Source of the DNA: Nitrospirota bacterium
Lineage (GTDB): Bacteria > Nitrospirota > Thermodesulfovibrionia > Thermodesulfovibrionales > JdFR-88
Assembly (NCBI GenBank): GCA_021789735.1
Contig: JAJYJB010000027.1
Coordinates: 1-29,756 of the forward strand
Length of the DNA stretch: 29,756 bases
Direction: 5' to 3'
This document shows, one piece after another, positions 20,871 to 28,465 of the stretch; the stretch's first letter is position 1; each line of letters opens with the position of its first letter. Made by a program: the position numbers and the translations under genes. The notes beneath the pieces are model-generated. The model saw nothing but the letters and a program-made list of their open reading frames with translations. It was not told where the DNA came from and did not search any database.

Positions 20871-22073
20871 TTGGGACTGAATATCGTTTCTGTTGCCATC
20901 AAGAACATAAGAAGAAAAGTCATAAGGAGCATTCTTCTGCTGCTGGCGGTCACGGTGGTCACGGGCACCATCTTTTCCGCCACGCTTTTCATTTCAAGCA
21001 TGAGAAACGCCCTGAGGATAGGCACTAACAGGCTCGGAGCGGACGTGCTGGTCGTCCCGAAGAAATACGAGAGCCAGGCCCGCTCCGCCCTGCTTTCGGG
21101 CAAGCCGGAGAGTTTTTACATGGACAGGTCGGTCCTCGGCAAGATCAAGGGCGTGCATGGGGTAAAAAGGGTCTCGGCGCAGCTTTTCATGAAACCGGCC
21201 AACTTTTCCTGCTGTTTCAACGTGAACACATTCCTCGTCGCCTTCAACCCTAAAACCGATTTCACGGTGGCCCCGTGGCTTGCCAATCATCTTAAAAAAC
21301 CGCTCAAGGGAAACGAGATAATCGTCGGGCGCCTGGTGCCTGTTGCGGTAGGCGACACAATACCTTTTTACGGCACCTCCTTTAAGGTGATGGGGACCAT
21401 GGAGGCCACGGGAATGAATTTCTTCGACCGCTCCGTTTTCATGACGATGGATGCGGCGTACGGCATGGCCGCGAATTCCAAGCAAAGGGCCATACAGCCA
21501 ATATCCATAAACAGGGACCAGATATCCGCCGTACTGGTGAAGGACGAGGCGGGCTACAGCCCGGACAGGGTGGCCCTGAAGATAGAAAGCGCCATCCACG
21601 GCGTAAAGGCCATTCCGTCTGACAAAGTGGTAAGCACGGTCAGGAAGCAGCTCGCGGGCCTCCTCAAGGGGATCGTCGCGGCCAGCTTCATCATATGGGT
21701 GCTGGCGCTGCTGATGATGGGCTTCGCCTTCTACATGATAGTCAACGAAAGGCAGCGGGAGCTTGGGCTTATGATGGCCATGGGGGCAAAAAGGCGGCAC
21801 ATATTCGGCCTTATCATGAACGAGGCCGTCTGGATCTCCCTGCCCGGCGGCATGCTGGGCCTGGTGATAGGCTCCACGCTGCTTTATCTGTTCAGGGACG
21901 TCCTCAGGAACAGCCTGAAGCTGCCTTACCTGCTGCCGGGGGCCTCAACGATTGCGGAGCTTGTGGCCGGAGCGGTGGCCTTCTCCGTGCTCACGGGGAT
22001 GCTTGCCTCCCTCATACCGGCGGCGATGGCAAGCAGGATGGAACCGTATGAAGCTGTAAGAAAAGGGGAATAA
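20871..22073 (+). CDS. FtsX/MacB-type ABC transporter permease
   Basis: 400 residues from TTG 20871, with GGGGGA seven bases upstream; the ATG at 20849 is out of frame. The layout is typical of type VII permeases: one N-terminal helix (about 17-40), a large extracytoplasmic domain (about 41-255) with an S-C-C-F motif and F-N-P-K-T-D-F, then three C-terminal helices (about 265-390) ending M-E-P-Y-E-A-V-R. The cytoplasmic V-N-E-R-Q-R-E-L-G-L-M-M-A-M-G-A-K loop, which couples to the ATPase, is clear. These permeases do not carry substrates through the inner membrane but move periplasmic factors or lipoproteins. The operon continues with a TPR protein and the ATPase. Confidence 0.85.
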   Translation: MGLNIVSVAIKNIRRKVIRSILLLLAVTVVTGTIFSATLFISSMRNALRIGTNRLGADVLVVPKKYESQARSALLSGKPESFYMDRSVLGKIKGVHGVKRVSAQLFMKPANFSCCFNVNTFLVAFNPKTDFTVAPWLANHLKKPLKGNEIIVGRLVPVAVGDTIPFYGTSFKVMGTMEATGMNFFDRSVFMTMDAAYGMAANSKQRAIQPISINRDQISAVLVKDEAGYSPDRVALKIESAIHGVKAIPSDKVVSTVRKQLAGLLKGIVAASFIIWVLALLMMGFAFYMIVNERQRELGLMMAMGAKRRHIFGLIMNEAVWISLPGGMLGLVIGSTLLYLFRDVLRNSLKLPYLLPGASTIAELVAGAVAFSVLTGMLASLIPAAMASRMEPYEAVRKGE

Positions 22074-22083
22074 GAGGGGGAAA

Positions 22084-22761
22084 ATGAAACAAAGAACTTT
22101 TTCTTTTTCGGGCTTTCTAAAGTCCGCCGGGGCGGCAGGCCTGGCGCTGGCCCTTGCCTGCGCCCTGCCGGCGTTGTGCTCCTGCGTCAAGAAAAAGCAG
22201 CCGGCAAAGGCGCTCGGGCCTTCCGAGGCGGACGCAGTGCTGCAGCAGTTCCATGACCTTCAAAAACATCTCCAGCAGGACCCCAAAGACGCCAGGGCAT
22301 GGTACGACCTGGCGGACATATACGACCAGAACAACGTTTTTGACAAGGCGGCAGATGCCTACAGGAAGGCCGCGGAACTGAAACCCGCCGGCTATACATA
22401 CCTCAGGCTGGGGATGTGCTACGATGCATTGAACAAGCCCAGGGAGGCGGTCGCCGCCTACCAGAGGGCCGTCAAACTGATGCCTTTCTACGCGGTGGCC
22501 TTTAACAACCTGGGAGTGGCGTACGGCAAGGCGGGAGAAAACGGCAATGCCATAGCCTCCTTCAAAAAGGCCGCTAAACTGGACCCCTACTATCCAATGG
22601 CAAAGTACGACCTTGGATACGCGTACATGAAAAAGGGAGACAGAAAGGGCGCAATGGAGCAGTACAGGGCCCTGGAGAACCTGGACCAGGGACTGGCCTA
22701 TGACCTCATGAAAAAAATAAAATCAGGCACAAAGAGTTCCGGCCGGAAGGCCGGCGCATAA
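22084..22761 (+). CDS. Secreted or lipid-anchored TPR protein
   Basis: 225 residues. The N-terminus has a signal sequence (residues 1-33) that ends A-L-C-S-C, an imperfect lipobox with Cys33 as possible lipid-bearing residue. Four tetratricopeptide repeats follow (about 60-200), with A-W-Y-D-L-A-D-I-Y, Y-L-R-L-G-M-C-Y-D-A-L, A-F-N-N-L-G-V-A-Y-G-K and A-K-Y-D-L-G-Y-A-Y-M-K in the first helices. TPR proteins hold protein partners. Placed 10 bases after the permease and 14 before the ATPase, it is probably the periplasmic partner of this transporter. A good AGGGGGAAA ribosome site precedes ATG 22084. Confidence 0.82.
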   Translation: MKQRTFSFSGFLKSAGAAGLALALACALPALCSCVKKKQPAKALGPSEADAVLQQFHDLQKHLQQDPKDARAWYDLADIYDQNNVFDKAADAYRKAAELKPAGYTYLRLGMCYDALNKPREAVAAYQRAVKLMPFYAVAFNNLGVAYGKAGENGNAIASFKKAAKLDPYYPMAKYDLGYAYMKKGDRKGAMEQYRALENLDQGLAYDLMKKIKSGTKSSGRKAGA

Positions 22762-22775
22762 GGAGGGAATACCGG

Positions 22776-23474
22776 ATGCCGCAGGTCGTTATGGAGAACA
22801 TAAGCAAGGTCTTCAAAATAGGGGATTCCCAGTTTACGGCCGTCCAGGACGCCAACCTCACCCTGGAGAAAGGCGACTTCATATCCATCATGGGGCACTC
22901 CGGCTCGGGAAAGACGACCCTGCTATCGGTCCTTGGCGGAGTGCTGAACCCCACCGCCGGCCGCGTCCTCGTGGACGGGCAGGACGTGTACGGCATGGAC
23001 GACGGAGAGCTGGCGGATTACAGGGCCTCCAAGATAGGCTTCGTCTTCCAGTTCTCCTCCCTCGTGCCCGTCCTGACCGCGAAGGAAAACCTGCTGTTGC
23101 CAACGATCTTTTCAAAGAACCGCAACGGCGACAGGGAGAAGCGGGCACTGGAGTATCTGGAGCTCGTGGGCCTGGCCGACAGGGTGAACTCCCGCCCGTT
23201 CCAGCTTTCAGGCGGGCAGCGCCGCAGGGTGGCCATAGCAAGGGCGATCATGAACAGGCCGGAGCTGCTTCTGGCCGATGAGCCCACCGGCGACCTGGAC
23301 GAGGAGACCGAGGCGGAGGTGATGCAGTTCTTTGGCAGGATCAACCGCGACATGGGAATAACATTTGTCCTCGTTACGCATGACCGGGGCCTGGCGGAAC
23401 AGGCCAGGAGAAGGTTCAGGATGCACGCGGGGCAACTGAGCGGCGATTCGCCGCAGACGGACAAGGCCGCCTAG
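22776..23474 (+). CDS. ABC transporter ATPase of the MacB/LolD class
   Basis: 232 residues. Walker A reads G-H-S-G-S-G-K-T, the Q-loop F-V-F-Q-F, the signature L-S-G-G-Q and Walker B L-L-L-A-D-E followed by P-T-G-D-L-D; the switch His is in V-T-H-D-R. This is the class that pairs with FtsX/MacB/LolC permeases. AAGGAGGGAAT gives it a strong ribosome site. It ends the permease-TPR-ATPase operon and is followed by a terminator at 23482. A cargo cannot be deduced. Confidence 0.88.
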   Translation: MPQVVMENISKVFKIGDSQFTAVQDANLTLEKGDFISIMGHSGSGKTTLLSVLGGVLNPTAGRVLVDGQDVYGMDDGELADYRASKIGFVFQFSSLVPVLTAKENLLLPTIFSKNRNGDREKRALEYLELVGLADRVNSRPFQLSGGQRRRVAIARAIMNRPELLLADEPTGDLDEETEAEVMQFFGRINRDMGITFVLVTHDRGLAEQARRRFRMHAGQLSGDSPQTDKAA

Positions 23475-23481
23475 GACGGCA

Positions 23482-23510
23482 GGGCCTGGACCCCCTGCAG
23501 GCCCTTTTTT
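23482..23510 (+). terminator. Terminator between convergent operons
   Basis: GGGCCTG (23482-23488) pairs with CAGGCCC (23498-23504) and is followed by six T. It separates the ABC operon from the convergent lolD gene. Confidence 0.75.
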
Positions 23511-23530
23511 CTTTTTCTTTTTTCTTTGCC

Positions 23531-24211
23531 TCAGGCGGTCCCGCCGTCGGATATCCTGCCGTCGGTCAGGGAGATGACCCTCTTGCATCTGCCTGACAGC
23601 TCCCTGTCGTGCGTTGCTATGACGAAGGTTATGCCCTTGCCGGCGTTCAGCCTGGAAAGAAGGTCGAAGAGCTCCTGCCCGGTCCCGGCGTCCAGGTTGC
23701 CGGTGGGCTCGTCCGCAAGGACAACGGCGGGGTCCTGAAAAAGCGCCCTGGCCACCGCCACTCTCTGCTGCTCGCCCCCCGAAAGCTCCCCCGGCCTGTG
23801 CTGGAGCCGCCCTTTGAGGCCAAGCTCCTCCAGGAGCGCACTGGCGCGCTCTTTCAGCTCCTGACGGCCTTCCTTCCGGGACAGAAGCCCCGGCATCATC
23901 ACGTTTTCCACAGCGGTGAACTCCGGAAGGAGATGGTGGAACTGGAAGACAAACCCCACCTTCCTGTTCCTGAATTCCGTTATGGCCTTCTCCGGCAGAC
24001 TGAACACGTCAGTGCCGTCATGGAGCACCTGCCCCGAGGTAGGCCTGTCAAGCGTGCCAAGGATATGAAGCAGCGTGCTCTTGCCAACGCCCGAGGCGCC
24101 CACAAGGGCGATCATCTCTCCGTCTTTTATGGTGAGGTCTATCCCCTTCAGTACCTTGAGCTCTCCGGCGGGATGCCTGAACGTCTTTTGAAGCCCCCTT
24201 GCCTCTATCAA
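23531..24211 (-). CDS. lolD: LolD-like lipoprotein-releasing ABC ATPase
   Basis: 226 residues from a TTG start at 24211; GGAGAGG lies 5 bases upstream (24217-24223), which decides the start. Walker A is G-A-S-G-V-G-K-S-T, the Q-loop F-V-F-Q-F-H-H-L-L-P-E-F, typical of LolD, the signature L-S-G-G-E and Walker B V-V-L-A-D-E. LolD powers LolC/LolE (or LolF) in releasing lipoproteins from the inner membrane. No lolC or lolE gene is next to it; instead it follows trpD after 74 bases on the same strand and may share its transcript. The other ATPase of the region (22776) is its convergent neighbour. Confidence 0.83.
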   Translation of the reverse strand: MIEARGLQKTFRHPAGELKVLKGIDLTIKDGEMIALVGASGVGKSTLLHILGTLDRPTSGQVLHDGTDVFSLPEKAITEFRNRKVGFVFQFHHLLPEFTAVENVMMPGLLSRKEGRQELKERASALLEELGLKGRLQHRPGELSGGEQQRVAVARALFQDPAVVLADEPTGNLDAGTGQELFDLLSRLNAGKGITFVIATHDRELSGRCKRVISLTDGRISDGGTA

Positions 24212-24285
24212 ATAAACCTCTCCATCAATTAAATCCCTCTATCGATTTCAGAAAATCTCTCCGTACTTTTTCCCCGCCTTACGGA

Positions 24286-25296
24286 CTAGACCCGGTGGGA
24301 CATCTCTTTTACCTGCTCAAGCTTCTTAAGCGCCCTTCCGGAATCCACCGCCTCCGCGGCCATTTCAAACCCTTCGACAAGGCTGGTGGCCGCGTTTGCG
24401 ACCAGGAGCGCGGCAGCCGAGTTCATGAGCACGATGTCCCTTCCGGGGCCGGGCTCGCTCTTCAGCACGGAAAGGGCGATGGCCGCGTTCCTGTCCCTGT
24501 CGCCCCCCTGTATGTCCTTCAACTCCGCCCTTTTAAGGCCGAAATCCTCGGGGGAGATTATGAAGTCCTCCACGTTGTTGCCTCTATAGCGGGAGACCAT
24601 CGTGCCGTCGCATATGGTTATCTCATCCAGGCCGTCCTCCCCGTGCACCACCATGGCGTCCTCGGCCCCGAGCTGGCCAAGCACATGGGCAAGAGGATTG
24701 GTGAGCTTGTCCGTGAAGACGCCCATCACCTGCCGCCTCGCGCCTGCCGGGTTGGTGAGCGGGCCCAGTATGTTGAATATGGTCCTGATGCCTATCTCCT
24801 TCCTCGGCTGAACGGCGTATTTCATTGCCGGATGGAAACGGGGGGCAAAAAGAAAGCCGAACCCGGTCTCGAAAAGGCACTTTTCCACTTTTTCAGGAGA
24901 GAGGTCTATCTTCACCCCCAGGGCCTCCAGCACGTCCGCGCTGCCCGTGGCGCTTGAAACCGAGCGGTTGCCGTGCTTTGCCACCGGCACGCCGCAGGCG
25001 CTAACGACTATTGCCGATACCGTCGAGACATTAAAGGAGCGGGACATGTCCCCTCCGGTGCCGCAGGTGTCCAGCGTGCCATGGGGCGATCTTATGGTGA
25101 TGGCCCTCTTCCTCATGGCCATGGCCGCCCCGGTTATCTCCTCGACCGTTTCGCCCTTCATCCTGAGGGCGGTAAGGAACGCGCCTATCTGCGCGGGCGT
25201 TGCCTTGCCCTCCATTATTTCATCCACGCATTCGGCCATCTCGGCTTCGCTCAGATGCACATTCGTGGTGACCATGTTCAAGGCTTCTTTAATCAT
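24286..25296 (-). CDS. trpD: Anthranilate phosphoribosyltransferase
   Basis: 336 residues, the usual length. The phosphoribosyl-diphosphate loop reads C-G-T-G-G-D (79-83 for G-T-G-G-D), followed by N-V-S-T (89-92) and K-H-G-N-R (108-112); the second metal site D-E is found in E-D-G-L-D-E-I. It joins anthranilate and phosphoribosyl diphosphate in step two of tryptophan synthesis. Its start overlaps the end of trpG by 8 bases. The next genes of the pathway (trpC, F, B, A) are not here; lolD follows instead. Confidence 0.95.
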   Translation of the reverse strand: MIKEALNMVTTNVHLSEAEMAECVDEIMEGKATPAQIGAFLTALRMKGETVEEITGAAMAMRKRAITIRSPHGTLDTCGTGGDMSRSFNVSTVSAIVVSACGVPVAKHGNRSVSSATGSADVLEALGVKIDLSPEKVEKCLFETGFGFLFAPRFHPAMKYAVQPRKEIGIRTIFNILGPLTNPAGARRQVMGVFTDKLTNPLAHVLGQLGAEDAMVVHGEDGLDEITICDGTMVSRYRGNNVEDFIISPEDFGLKRAELKDIQGGDRDRNAAIALSVLKSEPGPGRDIVLMNSAAALLVANAATSLVEGFEMAAEAVDSGRALKKLEQVKEMSHRV

Positions 25297-25879
25297 CAGG
25301 ATAGCCCCCGTGAGAGTCCTCTTTTAGAAAGTTTGCAAGCAGGTCCTTCCCCCTGACGGTGAGAATGGATTCCGGATGGAACTGCACGCCCTCCACCTGG
25401 AATTCCCGGTGCCGCACGCCCATTATCTCCCCGGCCTCGGTCCACGCGGTGATCTCCAGGCAACCAGGCAGGGATTCCCTCCTGATTATGAGCGAATGGT
25501 ACCTGGTTGCCTCAAACGGGCCGGGTATGCCCCTGAACAGACCCTTGCCGCTGTGATGGACAAGGGATGTCTTGCCGTGCATAAGCACCTGTGCCCTTAT
25601 TATCTCCCCGCCGAAGGCCGCCCCTATGGACTGGTGCCCGAGACAGACCCCCAGGATGGGGACCTTTCCCGCGAACTCCCGGATGGCGTCCACAGAGATC
25701 CCGGCCTCCCTTGGCGTGCAGGGGCCCGGAGATATCACGATCTTGTCCGGCGCCATGTCCCTTATCTGCCCGATGGTTATCTTGTCGTTCCTGTAAACCT
25801 TCACGTCCTGCCCCAGTTCGCCAAGGTACTGCACCAGGTTATACGTGAAGGAATCGTAATTGTCTATCATCAGCAGCAT
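25289..25879 (-). CDS. trpG: Anthranilate synthase component II (glutamine amidotransferase)
   Basis: 196 residues of a class I amidotransferase. The nucleophile is Cys79 in I-L-G-V-C-L-G-H-Q, and the His-Glu pair is in G-V-Q-F-H-P-E-S. It makes ammonia from glutamine for TrpE. As in many bacteria it could also serve aminodeoxychorismate synthase (PabA role), because no other copy is in sight. It lies 36 bases after trpE and overlaps trpD. The ribosome site (AGAGGG) is rather distant from ATG 25879. Confidence 0.93.
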   Translation of the reverse strand: MLLMIDNYDSFTYNLVQYLGELGQDVKVYRNDKITIGQIRDMAPDKIVISPGPCTPREAGISVDAIREFAGKVPILGVCLGHQSIGAAFGGEIIRAQVLMHGKTSLVHHSGKGLFRGIPGPFEATRYHSLIIRRESLPGCLEITAWTEAGEIMGVRHREFQVEGVQFHPESILTVRGKDLLANFLKEDSHGGYPDD

Positions 25880-25915
25880 TTTTATTTATTTTACCCTCTA
25901 AAAAAATATCTTTGT

Positions 25916-27466
25916 CTACGAAAAAAATACCCTTTCGGCCGTATCCACGGCCTCCATCATCGCCCTGGCCTTGTTGACGGTCTCGGCATATTCGAGCTCC
26001 GGCACGGAATCCGCCACAATGCCAGCCCCCGCCTGGACGTACACCATCCCTTCTTTCATTATAAGGGTTCTTATGGTTATACAGGTATCCATGTTGCCGG
26101 AATAGCCCAGATAGCCGACCGCCCCGGCATACGGGCCGCGCTTCACGGGCTCCAGCTCATCGATGATCTCCATGGCCCGGACCTTGGGGGCGCCGCTTAC
26201 CGTGCCGGCCGGAAAACACGCCCTGAGCACATCAAAAGAGCCAAGCCCCCCTTTCAGCCTGCCCTCCACGTTGGAGACGATGTGCATCACGTGGCTGTAG
26301 CGCTCCACCACCATGAGCTCCGGCACCTTTACCGTGCCGGTCTCCGACACCCTCCCAACATCGTTTCTGCCCAGGTCCACCAGCATGATATGCTCCGCTA
26401 TCTCCTTTTTGTCGGCCAGGAGCTCTTTCTCAAGCGCCTGGTCCTCTTCCGGGGTCGTCCCCCGCTTCCTTGTCCCGGCTATCGGCCTCAGGGTAACCCT
26501 GCCTTCCTCAAGCCGTACGAGTATCTCCGGCGAGGAGCCGACGATGTGGGCATCCCCCATGTCTATGTAATACATGTATGGGGAGGGGTTTATGGCCCTC
26601 AAGGCCCTGTACACGCTGAACGGATGGGCGGGGGTGGCCTTCTGGAAGCGCTGGGAAAGGACCACCTGCACCACGTCACCCGCCATGATGTACTTTTTCG
26701 CCTGCTCCACCGCGCGCATGAACTCTTCCCTGTCCCCGAAGGAGGAAACAAAGGACTGCGCGCCAGCCCCGGCCGCGCCGGACAGCCCCAGGTCGCTTTC
26801 CATGCGCGCCAGGCCGCCATCCGGCTTTGCCGCGGCAAGTCTGCCGGCTATGGAGTCGATCTTTTTCAGCGCCCCGTCATATGCCTCTTCAGGGCCCCCG
26901 TCCTCAGGGAGATGGACGTTGACGACTATCTTCACCTTCTGCCTCAGGTTGTCAAATATGAGTATCACATCGGTCAGCATCAAAAAAAGGTCCGGCATGC
27001 CAAGGCCCGGCCTGCCCTTTCCAGGCAGCTCTTCCATGAACCTCACCATGTCATAGCCCAGGTAGCCCACAAATCCCCCATAAAACCTGGGCAGAGTGGA
27101 GCCCCGGGCCAGAGCGGGCCTGAAGGCCGCAAGCAGTTCCCGCGCCTTCTCCAGTGGGTCGGAGGCCTCAAGCCGCTGGACTTCGCCCTGTCTGCTTATC
27201 TCTAGCTTGTTGCCCCATGACCGGATGGTTGCCCTGGGCGAGAGGCCCAGAAAGGAATACCTTGCCCATTTCTCCCCTCCCACGACGCTTTCCAGCAGGT
27301 ATGAGGGCCGTTCGCCAAGCCGCAGGAAAGCCGAAACGGGCGTTATGGTGTCCGCAAACACCTCCCTGTAAACCGGCACCAGATTGCCTTTCCTGGCAAG
27401 CTCGATGAATTCCTGCCTGCCGGGTGTCACTCCCATGTCCGAAGCCCTCTGCATTTCCATTTTCAT
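25916..27466 (-). CDS. trpE: Anthranilate synthase component I
   Basis: 516 residues from ATG 27466, which follows AAGGGGAAC; the frame is open to 27502 but that part lies in the promoter. The N-terminal regulatory domain has the Trp-feedback motif L-L-E-S (57-60). The chorismate-binding catalytic domain has A-G-D-V-V-Q-V-V-L-S-Q-R-F, P-I-A-G-T-R-K-R-G, H-I-M-L-V-D-L-G-R-N-D and G-A-P-K-V-R-A-M-E. It turns chorismate and ammonia into anthranilate. A TATAAT box lies 18-25 bases upstream, and a separate promoter-hairpin unit lies upstream of that, which may regulate it. Confidence 0.95.
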   Translation of the reverse strand: MKMEMQRASDMGVTPGRQEFIELARKGNLVPVYREVFADTITPVSAFLRLGERPSYLLESVVGGEKWARYSFLGLSPRATIRSWGNKLEISRQGEVQRLEASDPLEKARELLAAFRPALARGSTLPRFYGGFVGYLGYDMVRFMEELPGKGRPGLGMPDLFLMLTDVILIFDNLRQKVKIVVNVHLPEDGGPEEAYDGALKKIDSIAGRLAAAKPDGGLARMESDLGLSGAAGAGAQSFVSSFGDREEFMRAVEQAKKYIMAGDVVQVVLSQRFQKATPAHPFSVYRALRAINPSPYMYYIDMGDAHIVGSSPEILVRLEEGRVTLRPIAGTRKRGTTPEEDQALEKELLADKKEIAEHIMLVDLGRNDVGRVSETGTVKVPELMVVERYSHVMHIVSNVEGRLKGGLGSFDVLRACFPAGTVSGAPKVRAMEIIDELEPVKRGPYAGAVGYLGYSGNMDTCITIRTLIMKEGMVYVQAGAGIVADSVPELEYAETVNKARAMMEAVDTAERVFFS

Positions 27467-27490
27467 GTTCCCCTTAAAGCCCGAATCTGG

Positions 27491-27496
27491 ATTATA
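27491..27496 (-). promoter_or_regulatory. Consensus -10 box of trpE
   Basis: TATAAT on the minus strand, with start of transcription expected near 27485 and a leader of about 18 nt. The -35 region (AAGACT at about 18 bases) is poor, which could mean activator control. Confidence 0.5.
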
Positions 27497-27530
27497 TCCC
27501 ATCCGGGCGCCAAAGTCTTTTCTGAGTTTT

Positions 27531-27575
27531 CATCAAATAAAAAGCCACGGGGAAGAATTTTTGCTTCCCCGTGGC
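27531..27575 (-). terminator. Strong intrinsic terminator upstream of trpE
   Basis: On the minus strand a perfect 12-base stem (arms 27564-27575 and 27544-27555), an 8-base loop and then CTTTTTATTTG. It ends the unit that begins at the 27713-27741 promoter. No protein-coding gene ends here. Confidence 0.8.
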
Positions 27576-27706
27576 CCTGAAGTTCACCGTTTAAAAAACG
27601 GAAACTACACGAAAAACCTCCCTGGCCGCAGTCCCTGGAGACGCCAACCCCTGAGCGAAAGCCCATGACCCGGAAGCCGATGACCAGTGAGCATGATATA
27701 AAACAT
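27531..27706 (-). ncRNA. Predicted short transcript: orphan small RNA or trp leader
   Basis: A good promoter (27713-27741) and a strong terminator (27531-27575) enclose about 170 nt on the minus strand. At the 5' end GCATG and CATGC can form a hairpin (about 27690-27707). Further on there are two adjacent 15-base copies of GGTCATSGGCTTYCG (27659-27688) and two CCAGGG copies. A 33-codon frame from ATG 27706 has a single Trp codon, so a classical Trp-peptide attenuator is not supported. It could be a stand-alone small RNA (a 6S-like RNA is conceivable) or a leader that controls readthrough into trpE. I cannot place it in a known family. Confidence 0.5.
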
Positions 27707-27712
27707 GCATTA

Positions 27713-27741
27713 TTTATAGCAGCTTTGCCAGGCGGAGTCAA
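27713..27741 (-). promoter_or_regulatory. Strong promoter of the orphan transcript
   Basis: TTGACT (27736-27741), a 17-base spacer and TATAAA (27713-27718) on the minus strand; start expected near 27706. Confidence 0.7.
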
Positions 27742-27813
27742 GCAGGCAGGGCCGGCGGTCTGTCCGTGCTGCGGGCCGCGGCTTAACAGGCCTCACCGGG
27801 ATAAATCTTTTTC

Positions 27814-27985
27814 ATGCTTGAGGCCATATGGACAAGGCGCAGCCGCAGGCGCTTCGAGGGCGGTCCTGCCGGGCAGGTTCCGCATCCAGTGCATGATGCC
27901 GATTGGCTACCCGGAAAAGGCCCTGCCCCCGCGCGATGTGTCCGCTTTTTTTGGCTGGACAAGGATGCATTTCGAAAGATATTGA
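27814..27985 (+). pseudogene. Nitroreductase remnant with large internal deletion
   Basis: From ATG 27814 one frame gives M-L-E-A-I-W-T-R-R-S-R-R-R-F-E-G, the usual start of FMN nitroreductases (M-x-x-A-I-x-x-R-R-S-x-R-x-F). A second frame gives C-M-M-P-I-G-Y-P-E-K-A-L-P-P-R-D and ends H-F-E-R-Y at TGA 27985, the usual C-terminus of the same family. The roughly 120 residues that should lie between are missing, and the frame changes in between (about 27860-27890). So this is a broken copy. It lies in the 615-base gap 27467-28081 between trpE and tRNA-Gly. Confidence 0.65.
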
Positions 27986-28081
27986 CCTTCATAATTGTTC
28001 CTTGATTTTTTGTCCCGGATTGTAAATAATATAGCTTCCAGCCCGCCGCGGACAGGGGTAAAGACGCACAAAGGCGCAAAT

Positions 28082-28157
28082 GCGGGTGTAGCTCAGCTGG
28101 TAGAGCACAACCTTGCCAAGGTTGGGGTCGCGGGTTCGAATCCCGTCGCCCGCTCCA
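28082..28157 (+). tRNA. tRNA-Gly (GCC)
   Basis: 76 bases with encoded CCA. The acceptor stem GCGGGTG pairs with CGCCCGC, the D arm has GCTCAGCTGGTAGAGC, the anticodon loop is TTGCCAA within CAACC/GGTTG, and the T arm is GCGGGTTCGAATCCCGT. Discriminator is T. A possible promoter TTGATT/AATAAT with a 17-base spacer lies about 50 bases upstream. Confidence 0.95.
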
Positions 28158-28241
28158 TATAAAATGCCCCTGTCGTTACGGGCCTGAGTTTCTGGAATTC
28201 GGGCACAAAATAATACAAAACAAAAAGAACAAAAAGTTCAC

Positions 28242-28313
28242 GGCGGCGTACCCAAGTGGTAAGGGAGAGGTCTGCAAAACCTCGATGCAGCGGTTCGAAT
28301 CCGCTCGCCGCCT
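28242..28313 (+). tRNA. tRNA-Cys (GCA)
   Basis: 72 bases without CCA. The acceptor stem GGCGGCG pairs with CGCCGCC, the anticodon loop is CTGCAAA within GAGGT/ACCTC, and the T arm is AGCGGTTCGAATCCGCT. The discriminator T is the usual one for Cys. It lies 84 bases after tRNA-Gly and is probably co-transcribed. Confidence 0.95.
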
Positions 28314-28415
28314 TTCTTGCCTTTTGGCGCCGGGCCCACGGACAGGATAAAAAAGGGCCAAACCGAAGCAAAAAAGCAAAATATCCCTTTTCGCCGTTCA
28401 TTTTCAAAAAAGTTA

Positions 28416-28445
28416 TTGCCTTAAAAAAGACGTTTTGGCTATGAT
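28416..28445 (+). promoter_or_regulatory. Promoter of the Slt-like gene
   Basis: TTGCCT (28416-28421), an 18-base spacer and TATGAT (28440-28445), about 20 bases before ATG 28466. Confidence 0.45.
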
Positions 28446-28465
28446 ATCTGGGACAGATTTCAGGC

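Noticed and set aside
25376..27205. 609-codon open frame on the plus strand opposite trpE and trpG
   Set aside because: It lies antisense to two certain trp genes, has an unnatural His/Pro/Arg-rich composition and no ribosome site; it is a by-product of GC-rich codon use.
27531..27741. Classical trp attenuator with a leader peptide or T-box
   Set aside because: The possible leader peptides have one or two non-adjacent Trp codons, no T-box antiterminator sequence is seen, and trpE has its own -10 box after the hairpin.
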